Below are positions 1 to 5,816 of a stretch of DNA of 6,548 bases, one piece after another (the first letter of the stretch is position 1; the number at the start of each line of letters is the position of its first letter). The stretch is from contig JAKJEP010000078.1 in the NCBI GenBank assembly GCA_022705365.1, forward strand, positions 5,180 to 11,727. Direction: 5' to 3'. The notes beneath the pieces were generated by a model. The model searched no databases. It saw only the letters and a program-made list of their open reading frames with translations, and was not told the origin of the DNA. The translations under genes and the position numbers were made by a program. Source of the DNA: Planctomycetota bacterium. Its GTDB lineage: Bacteria > Planctomycetota > Phycisphaerae > Sedimentisphaerales > SM23-30.

Positions 1-1845
1 GCATTTCCCACGGTTGAATGCACGGTAACGTCGGCCAAAAATCTGCTGCCCCGCCGTATTCCTTATCCGGATTTCAGCCTGCGTCCGCCGCTGACGGTTC
101 TTTCGCAGGGAAAACTGACTTCACAGGAAGCCCCGGCCCAGCTCTGGAAAGACCGGTCCTTAACCAACATCGGCCCGGCCTTGAAAGGATTTCCCGAAGG
201 GGAGCTGGAACTAGTGCTCTCCAGCGACTTGCAGAAAATAAAATCCGAATCCTTCCAGGAGATCCAGCAGCCCTACCTCTCCCAAAAAAATATGGAGCTG
301 GCGGAGAATACCTTTCAGATCGCGGATCTGGGCACCAACCTGACGGGCTTCATCGGCTGCCAGGTGGATTGCAGCCAGGCCGCTACACTGATTTTGGTTT
401 TCGATGAGATTCTCACCGGGCAGGATGTCGATTTCAAAAGGCTCGGCTGCGTCAGTGCGGTGGGCTATGAGCTTCAGCCGGGGAAATATTCGCTGGAATC
501 GTTTGAGCCTTATACGTTCCGCTATCTCAAGCTGCTGGTGCTCAAAGGCCGCTGCACGATAACGAACATCTACCTGCGGGAATATGCCGACGACCAGACC
601 GGCCCGGCGGAATTCTCCTGTGACGATGCCCGCCTGAATCAAATCTTTGAGGCCGCCCGGCAGACCTTCCGGCAGAACGCGGTGGATATCTTCATGGACT
701 GCCCCTCGCGCGAACGGGCCGGCTGGCTCTGCGACAGTTTCTTTACCGCCCGGGTGGCGGCGGACTTGAACGGTCATACCGCGATCGAGAAAAACTTTCT
801 GGAAAACTTTCTGCTGCCGGAAAAATTTGAATTCCTGCCGGCCGGTATGCTGCCAATGTGCTACCCGGCCGATCACAACGATGGCGTTTTCATTCCCAAC
901 TGGGCGATGTGGTTTGTCCTCGAACTGCCGGAATATCTCACCCGCAGCCGGGACCGGGAAATGGTCGATGCCCTCCAGCCGAAAGTCATGGCCCTGCTGG
1001 AGTATTTCAAATCCTTTCAGAATGAAGACGGCCTGCTGGAAAAGCTGAACAGTTGGGTATTTGTCGAATGGTCCAAAGCCAATGAATTCACCCAGGATGT
1101 CAATTATCCCTCCAACATGCTCTACGCCGCCGTGCTGGAAACCGCCGGAAAATTATATGGCCGAACTGATCTGCTGGCACAAGCGGAAACCATCCGCCAA
1201 ACCATCCGGGAAAAATCGTTCGACGGTACTTTCTTTACCGACAATGCCATCCGTCAGGACGGCCAACTGCAGAAAACCGCCAACCGCACGGAAGTCTGCC
1301 AGTACTACGCCTTCTTTTTCAACGTAGCCACTCCCACCACCCATCCGGCCTTGTGGGATAGCCTCTGCCACGAATTCGGGCCTAAACGCGATGCGTCAAA
1401 AACCCGACCGGAGATCGCCCCGGCCAACGCCTTCATTGGTAACTACCTGCGGCTGGAACTGCTGAGCCGCTACGGTTTATGCGGGCAGGTGAAAAACGAA
1501 ATCGTCGATTACTTCCTCTATATGGCACAGATAACCGGGACGCTCTGGGAAAACGTGGGGGCCTACGCCAGTTGCAACCACGGCTTCGCCTCCCATGTGG
1601 CCCATGTGCTCTACCGCGATGTGCTGGGTATCTATGCCGTCGATTCCCAGCATAAGACCGTCCATCTGCGGCTGGGCGATACCGGGCTGAATGGGTGCGA
1701 GGGAAAAATGCCCACGGCAGACGGCCTCCTTTCCATCCGCTGGCAAAAAGAGGGCAACACCATCCGCTACCATGCCCAGCTCCCCCCGGATTATCAACTG
1801 CAAATCGAAACCCTGGGCGACATTCAGGCCGTACCGCAGGAGTAA
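1..1845 (+). CDS. Alpha-L-rhamnosidase-like glycoside hydrolase (GH78), 5'-truncated by the window
   Basis: The frame is open from base 1 to the TAA at 1843-1845, giving 614 visible residues. The true start lies upstream, so the TTG at 181 is not the start. GH78 enzymes cleave terminal alpha-L-rhamnose from glycosides and polysaccharides by inversion. In visible numbering, residues about 100-135 (DLGTNLTGFI, then FDEIL) resemble the beta-sandwich domain before the barrel. Residues 233-245 (DCPSRERAGWLCD) match the GH78 catalytic motif. D233, E238 and D245 have the same spacing as the catalytic acids I recall for Bacillus RhaB. E517 (GTLWENVG) is the candidate general base, followed by SCNHGFASH (H527). 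The tail from about 540 fits the C-terminal beta-sandwich (CEGKMPTADGLLSIRW). All key residues are present, so it looks active. Exact substrate is uncertain, since GH78-like proteins include other specificities. It converges on the chrA remnant, with only two bases between the stop codons. Confidence 0.85.
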   Translation, partial: AFPTVECTVTSAKNLLPRRIPYPDFSLRPPLTVLSQGKLTSQEAPAQLWKDRSLTNIGPALKGFPEGELELVLSSDLQKIKSESFQEIQQPYLSQKNMELAENTFQIADLGTNLTGFIGCQVDCSQAATLILVFDEILTGQDVDFKRLGCVSAVGYELQPGKYSLESFEPYTFRYLKLLVLKGRCTITNIYLREYADDQTGPAEFSCDDARLNQIFEAARQTFRQNAVDIFMDCPSRERAGWLCDSFFTARVAADLNGHTAIEKNFLENFLLPEKFEFLPAGMLPMCYPADHNDGVFIPNWAMWFVLELPEYLTRSRDREMVDALQPKVMALLEYFKSFQNEDGLLEKLNSWVFVEWSKANEFTQDVNYPSNMLYAAVLETAGKLYGRTDLLAQAETIRQTIREKSFDGTFFTDNAIRQDGQLQKTANRTEVCQYYAFFFNVATPTTHPALWDSLCHEFGPKRDASKTRPEIAPANAFIGNYLRLELLSRYGLCGQVKNEIVDYFLYMAQITGTLWENVGAYASCNHGFASHVAHVLYRDVLGIYAVDSQHKTVHLRLGDTGLNGCEGKMPTADGLLSIRWQKEGNTIRYHAQLPPDYQLQIETLGDIQAVPQE

Positions 1846-1847
1846 AT

Positions 1848-2782
1848 TTACACAACCGTTCGCACCAAACCCAGTAAGGCCCCCCCGGCGATCAGCCAGG
1901 TCGAATTGATTTTAAACCGGACCAGCAGGCCCAGCGCTACTACCGTAATCAGAATGCTAAATGGATCGATCAGCGTGGCCCGGCCCAACTGCCAGGTCAC
2001 AGCCGCCATCAAACTCAGCGAAGAAACATTAACGCCATCCAGCAGGCTGCCCAGCCAGAGGGACTTCCGCATCCGCGGGATCAGCGGATTTGACAGAGCC
2101 ACAAAAACAAAGGACGGCAGAAAAATTCCGGCGGTGGCCAGCAGCGCCCCCGGCACCCCGGCTAGCAGATACCCAATAAAGGTGGCGGAGGTGAACAGCG
2201 GCCCTGGCGTAACCTGCCCGATGGCGATGGCATCGATCAACTGCGGATCGGTCAGCCACCCCAGCCGCACCACCAGATCCGCCCGGAGAAAAGCCACCAG
2301 GACATACCCGCTGCCGTACAAGATTGCGCCGATCTTTAGAAAAATCAAAAACAGCGAAGACAGCGTAACCGGCTGAACCGCCTGCGACAACAGCCCGATA
2401 CCGCCCAGCGGAAGCAGGGACACTCCCATCAGCCGGTTTCGCAGCCGATGCACATTCAGGACTATCATCACCGCCAGGCCCCCGCCAAACAGCAGGGCCA
2501 CTTCGTTGATCCCGATAAAATACAGGACCAGTATCCCCAAACCGGCCAGGGCGGTAACCGGTCCTTTCACCGCCTTTTTTCCCAGATTCTGGCCATCTCG
2601 GTGGAATTCGGGCCGGGAATCAGATTGGTAGCCCCCACCAGGTCGAGAAATTGTTGGTCCGTCAGCCATTTCCGCTTCTTCACGATTTCATCATGCATAA
2701 TCCCGATATGGGCCGCCGGGCCGCCAAAGGCAAACGTTCCCAGCTTCAAAAACAATCCGGCCACTTCCATCCAATTCTTCAT
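1848..2782 (-). pseudogene. chrA: Chromate transporter (ChrA/CHR family) broken by an internal out-of-frame deletion
   Basis: CHR-family proteins are two-domain inner-membrane proteins (about 400 aa) proposed to export chromate. The gene starts at ATG 2782, preceded by purine-rich GGAGAGGCGGGTGA. The N-terminal domain is clear at first: FLKLGTFAFGGPAAHIG, then DLVGATNLIPGPNSTEMA. After codon STEMA (near 2591) the family sequence disappears and the frame stops at TGA 2567-2569 (71 aa). Chromate-transporter sequence resumes in another minus frame at about 2588 (NLGKKAVKGPVTAL) and runs to TAA 1848-1850. This part includes an apparently intact second domain with its own GSGYVLVAF and QVTPGPLFT motifs and several hydrophobic segments. 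From memory of the family, about 65-70 residues (the rest of domain 1) are missing. The span is 935 bases, not a multiple of three. An assembly error is the main alternative. Expression of the second half alone from an internal start cannot be excluded. Confidence 0.85.
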
Positions 2783-2810
2783 AAAATCACCCGCCTCTCC
2801 AGCTATCGGC

Positions 2811-3434
2811 TCAGCGTTTTTTTACCGCCAGGGTATAAATGGGCCGGCCCTCCTTCATATATTTACGCTCGAAATTGGAGCCGACCCACTCCCCTGGATC
2901 GGCGGCGTCCGCGGGATAAAATTCCACCGGCTCAAACAATTCCGCTATCCCCGGCTCCTGCAAAAGTACCTGCGACATGATTTCAAAATACTCCGCATGG
3001 TCGGTGGCCGTCCGCAACTGCCCCCCACCCACCAGACAGCGCCAAACCTGCCGGATATTCTCCGGGGTGAAAAACCGCCGCTTCTGATGCCGCCGCTTGG
3101 GCCAGGGGTCGGGAAAATACACATGAAAAGCCCCCACGCTGCTATCCTTCACGAAACGTCCGATAAACTCCCGGGCATCGGCCCGCAGAATCCGCACATT
3201 GGCCATTTCCCACCGCCGCATCCGGTCCGCACAGTACCGATAAAATTCATTGGCCCACTCTATTCCCAGAAAATTAATCTCCGGATGCCGCTTAGCCTGA
3301 TTCAGGATAAAAGTCCCCTTCCCACAGCCCACTTCAATATGAACCGGGCCGGACCGGCCAAATAAAACACCTAAGTCCATTGGCGGAATAAACTTATCTA
3401 AATCTACGATGATTTCTTCCAGCGCTTTGGCCAA
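2811..3434 (-). CDS. trmB: tRNA (guanosine(46)-N7)-methyltransferase TrmB
   Basis: TrmB transfers a methyl group from S-adenosylmethionine to N7 of G46 in the tRNA variable loop, in the cytoplasm. The 207-aa product is complete and close to the short bacterial forms (about 210-240 aa). It shows the Rossmann-type SAM loop (EVGCGKG, residues 34-40), the acidic strand ends GIEW (E59) and RADA (D86), the family signature FPDPWPKRRHQKRR (107-120), a TDH acidic position (D145), and the C-terminal GSNFERKYMKEGRPIY block (185-200). The start is TTG at 3432-3434. No in-frame ATG lies between it and the upstream in-frame stop, and AGGA sits nine bases before it. It lies 28 bases upstream of the chrA remnant on the same strand, so the two were probably co-transcribed. 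It is divergent from the isochorismatase-fold gene. No key residue is missing. Confidence 0.95.
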   Translation of the reverse strand: MAKALEEIIVDLDKFIPPMDLGVLFGRSGPVHIEVGCGKGTFILNQAKRHPEINFLGIEWANEFYRYCADRMRRWEMANVRILRADAREFIGRFVKDSSVGAFHVYFPDPWPKRRHQKRRFFTPENIRQVWRCLVGGGQLRTATDHAEYFEIMSQVLLQEPGIAELFEPVEFYPADAADPGEWVGSNFERKYMKEGRPIYTLAVKKR

Positions 3435-3465
3435 TCGAAATTTTCCTGTATTTTTTATCTTTTCC

Positions 3466-3495
3466 TTGCATTCTATAAATATCCGGTACTATGAT
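3466..3495 (+). promoter_or_regulatory. Predicted sigma70-like promoter for the isochorismatase-fold/pyk operon
   Basis: TTGCAT (3466-3471) is followed after 18 bases by TATGAT (3490-3495). The -10 matches the consensus at five of six positions and the -35 at three of six. Initiation near 3502 would give an untranslated leader of about 120 bases before the ATG at 3626. The next hexamer, TATAAC at 3495-3500, is an alternative -10 but lacks a well-spaced -35. The call rests on consensus matching only. Confidence 0.35.
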
Positions 3496-3519
3496 ATAAC
3501 AACATGGACATACCAGCAA
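3491..3519 (-). promoter_or_regulatory. Predicted sigma70-like promoter for trmB
   Basis: Read on the minus strand, TTGCTG (3519-3514) is followed after 17 bases by TATCAT (3496-3491). The -10 matches TATAAT at five of six positions and the -35 at three of six. Transcription would start near 3484, leaving a leader of about 50 bases before the TTG start of trmB. The -10 overlaps the -10 of the opposing promoter. This is consensus matching only, and the organism's sigma factor preferences are unknown. Confidence 0.35.
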
Positions 3520-3610
3520 GTATTGTCAACAGAACCATTCAATAACCTTCAAGATGGCGAGCCAGGCAGTCGATTGGATTGAACAGGTAGTAATCTGTAG
3601 ATTATTCGGA

Positions 3611-3618
3611 AAGAAGGA
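3611..3618 (+). promoter_or_regulatory. Ribosome binding site of the isochorismatase-fold gene
   Basis: AAGAAGGA lies seven bases before the ATG at 3626. It is the strongest Shine-Dalgarno sequence in the window and fixes this start. Confidence 0.75.
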
Positions 3619-3625
3619 TTGAATT

Positions 3626-4309
3626 ATGGTAGGACTGCTGAGAAGAAAACCCAGGCGAGTCCTCATCGACATTGACACCCAGATTGACGCCGTCTGCCTG
3701 AACGGCCGCGACCGCTCCCTTTCGCTGCGGGCCATTCGGAGGCTTTGTGCCTGGGCCCGCGTCTATAAATACCCCGTGATTTCCACCTCCCTTTCCCGGC
3801 GGGCGGATTCGGTCTTTGACTTGCCGGATCATGCCCCCCGCTGCGTGGAAGGTTCACCCGGCCAGGAAAAAATCCATTATACCCTTTTGCCCTCCGTTGT
3901 CCGGTTCGGTCCGGAAAATCGCCTCGATTTGCCCCGGAACATCCTGAGCACCTGCCAGCAGGTCATCTTTGAAAAACGGATCGAAGACCCCTTCACCCAG
4001 CCGCGCGCCGACCGCCTGCTCACCGATATTAAAGCGGACGAGCTGATTGTTTTCGGCATCGGGGCAGAAAATGCGGTGAAAGAGACCGTGCTGGGCCTGC
4101 TCAATCGCCGGAAACGGGTCCTGATTGTCGCCGACGCCATTATCGGCCGCGAGGACAAAACCACCCATCTGGCCCTGCGGCTGATGGAAACCAAGGGAGC
4201 CAAAATCGTCACCACCGAATCCCTCACGGGAAAAAGCCGGCTCATCGGCCAGGCGGGCGCTCTTCAACGGTTGAAGAAGGCTCTTTCGGTTGCTTCCTCT
4301 TCAAACTAA
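3626..4309 (+). CDS. Isochorismatase/nicotinamidase-fold (cysteine hydrolase-like) protein without the catalytic Cys
   Basis: The 227-aa cytosolic protein has the layout of the isochorismatase-like hydrolase fold. The first strand VLIDIDTQID (12-21) carries the catalytic-type Asp (D17). PRCVEGSPGQEK (71-82) resembles the nicotinamidase HCVxGTxG segment. FEKR (115-118) carries the catalytic-type Lys (K117). VFGIGAENAVKETVLG (142-157) aligns with the usual GxxxxxCVxxT helix start, and RVLIVADA (164-171) with the strand that follows. At the nucleophile position, active family members have Cys, whereas this protein has Ala (A150, codon 4073-4075). The nicotinamidase metal-site pattern (DxH and the His of HCV) is also absent: STSLSRR and R72 stand there. 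It is therefore probably not a standard amidase, and may be a pseudoenzyme, binding protein or divergent hydrolase. A strong ribosome binding site supports the start. It ends 10 bases before the pyruvate kinase ATG, suggesting one operon. Function is unknown. Confidence 0.75.
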   Translation: MVGLLRRKPRRVLIDIDTQIDAVCLNGRDRSLSLRAIRRLCAWARVYKYPVISTSLSRRADSVFDLPDHAPRCVEGSPGQEKIHYTLLPSVVRFGPENRLDLPRNILSTCQQVIFEKRIEDPFTQPRADRLLTDIKADELIVFGIGAENAVKETVLGLLNRRKRVLIVADAIIGREDKTTHLALRLMETKGAKIVTTESLTGKSRLIGQAGALQRLKKALSVASSSN

Positions 4310-4319
4310 AGCGGATTCT

Positions 4320-5750
4320 ATGATTAAAACCAAGATCGTTGCGACCCTCGGCCCTGCCTCCAGCCAACCCGAACAACTCGAAGCCCTCATCGCCAGCGGC
4401 GTCGATGTCTTCCGTATGAATTTCTCGCACGGAGACCTCGAAAAACACGCCGAAGTCTTGCGGAATCTCAATCAAATCCGGGCGAAGCATCATCGCACTA
4501 CCGCCGTCATGGGCGATTTATGCGGCCCCAAGATCCGCACCTCCAAAATCGAGCCGGAAGGACAGGAATTGCACCCCGGCGATGAGGTAACCATTCACGC
4601 AGGATTGGAAACCGGTTCGGCCGTCTGCTTCGGCACCAATTATTCCAATTTTTTCCGCGATGTCGAGGTCGGCCAGCGAGTCCTGATTGATGACGGCCAG
4701 ATTTCCATGGAAATCACCCAGCAGTTCAAGGATAAAGTCATCTGCCGCGTCGATATCGGCGGGTTCCTGTTCAGCCACAAGGGCATCAATCTGCCCGATA
4801 CCCATATCTCGGTCCCCTCCATCACCGAACGCGACTGGCAGTGCGTGGACTGGGCCATCGAACACCAACTCGACTTCCTGGCGCTGAGTTTTGTCCGCAG
4901 CGATTCGGACATTCAGCAGCTCGCCAAATATATCCACAAGGCCGATTCGACCATCAAAGTCATCGCCAAAATCGAAAAACCCGAAGCCCTGGAACATCTG
5001 GAAAATATCGTTCATGCCAGCGACGCCGTCCTGGTGGCCCGCGGCGATATGGGAGTGGAGATGGACCTGGCCCAGGTGCCGCTCTACCAGAAACGCATCA
5101 CCCAGCTCTGCCGCCGGCTGGGCAAGCCGGTCATCGTGGCCACCCAGATGCTGCAATCCATGATTGAAAATCCCACCCCGACTCGGGCCGAAGTATCCGA
5201 CATCGCCAACGCCATTATGGACTATACCGATGCCGTCATGCTCTCCGGAGAAACCGCTATCGGCAAATATCCCCTCCATGCCGTCCGCACCATCACCAAA
5301 ATTGCCAAAGTCACCGAATCCTTCATGGACCAAATCGACCTGCCGCGTCCGAAAATCGAAACCAACCATGAATTGGCCGTCACTGCCGCCATCGCCCGTA
5401 CGGTGGCCCAGATGATCGACGAGATCGGCGCCAAACTGGTGGCCGTCTGGTCCCAGACCGGCTCCACCGCCCAACTGCTCAGCAAAGCCCGTATCGATGT
5501 TCCTATCATTGCCATGAGTTCCGATGAATTCGCCTGCCGCCAGATGAGCCTGCACTACGGCGTCATTCCCGTCTGCATCCCCGTGCCCGGCGACATCCGC
5601 GAATTTTCCGACCTGGCCGACAAACTTTCCCTCGAAAACCAACTGGCCCAGCCCGGCGACCCCGTCGTCCTCATCGCCGGCCGGCCCCTCGGCGCCCCCG
5701 GCACCACCAACGCCATTATGGTCCACACCCTCGTCACCCCGCCTAAATAA
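4320..5750 (+). CDS. pyk: Pyruvate kinase, K+-independent (PykA-like) sequence type
   Basis: It transfers phosphate from phosphoenolpyruvate to ADP, the last step of glycolysis, in the cytosol. The 476-aa length is normal. The ATG at 4320 is chosen because MIKTKIVATLGPAS is the typical N-terminus; the TTG at 4290 would only add residues overlapping the upstream gene. Active-site elements are present: RMNFSHG (32-38), DLCGPKIR (66-73), IAKIEKPEAL (215-224; K217 and E219 as catalytic Lys and metal ligand), ARGDMG (D243), ATQML (T275) and SGETAIGKYP (309-318). The flexible B domain lies at about 75-165. The C-terminal domain has a phosphate-loop-like SQTGSTAQ (378-385) and a GRPLGAPGTTN loop (454-464) like the effector site, although the effector cannot be deduced. 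K71 with L67 corresponds to the Lys117/Leu113 pattern of K+-independent enzymes such as E. coli PykA. The preceding gene ends 10 bases upstream. The ribosome binding site is weak (GCGGA), consistent with translational coupling. Confidence 0.97.
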   Translation: MIKTKIVATLGPASSQPEQLEALIASGVDVFRMNFSHGDLEKHAEVLRNLNQIRAKHHRTTAVMGDLCGPKIRTSKIEPEGQELHPGDEVTIHAGLETGSAVCFGTNYSNFFRDVEVGQRVLIDDGQISMEITQQFKDKVICRVDIGGFLFSHKGINLPDTHISVPSITERDWQCVDWAIEHQLDFLALSFVRSDSDIQQLAKYIHKADSTIKVIAKIEKPEALEHLENIVHASDAVLVARGDMGVEMDLAQVPLYQKRITQLCRRLGKPVIVATQMLQSMIENPTPTRAEVSDIANAIMDYTDAVMLSGETAIGKYPLHAVRTITKIAKVTESFMDQIDLPRPKIETNHELAVTAAIARTVAQMIDEIGAKLVAVWSQTGSTAQLLSKARIDVPIIAMSSDEFACRQMSLHYGVIPVCIPVPGDIREFSDLADKLSLENQLAQPGDPVVLIAGRPLGAPGTTNAIMVHTLVTPPK

Positions 5751-5782
5751 TAAAAAACTCTGGCAAGGGTTTCTTGCCAGAG
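5751..5782 (-). terminator. Intrinsic terminator for the Gfo/Idh/MocA gene (possibly also slowing pyk transcription)
   Basis: A perfect 10-bp inverted repeat, CTCTGGCAAG (5758-5767) and CTTGCCAGAG (5773-5782), encloses a 5-base loop. On the minus strand the stem runs straight into TTTTTTA (5757-5751), the classic rho-independent form. The hairpin begins 34 bases after the stop of the minus-strand oxidoreductase gene. On the plus strand only CTAAAC follows the stem, so it is not a canonical terminator for pyk, although the hairpin may still protect that mRNA's 3' end. Confidence 0.85.
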
Positions 5783-5816
5783 CTAAACATATACTTCAAA
5801 TTTTACCGTGCTGCTC

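Noticed and set aside
211..876. A 221-codon minus-strand open frame
   Set aside because: It is antisense to the GH78 gene, with no recognisable motifs and no convincing ribosome binding site.
1906..2376. A 156-codon plus-strand open frame opposite chrA
   Set aside because: It is Ser/Thr/Arg-rich shadow sequence of the membrane-protein codons on the other strand, with no family resemblance.
2448..3365. A 305-codon plus-strand open frame
   Set aside because: It is antisense to trmB and the chrA remnant, rich in Pro/His/Ile with no domain pattern, and explained as a shadow of trmB codon usage.
3582..3604. Small inverted repeats (ACAG/CTGT and AATC/GATT) as an operator
   Set aside because: The stems are only four bases each, within the range expected by chance in A/T-rich leader sequence.
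4290..4319. Upstream TTG start for pyruvate kinase
   Set aside because: It would overlap the preceding gene and add ten residues foreign to the family. The ATG at 4320 gives the standard N-terminus.
4518..5726. A 402-codon open frame on the minus strand, Gly/Asp-rich
   Set aside because: It lies wholly antisense to pyruvate kinase, whose motifs are unmistakable. The low-complexity G/D/F composition is what the reverse of this codon usage produces, and it resembles no family I know.
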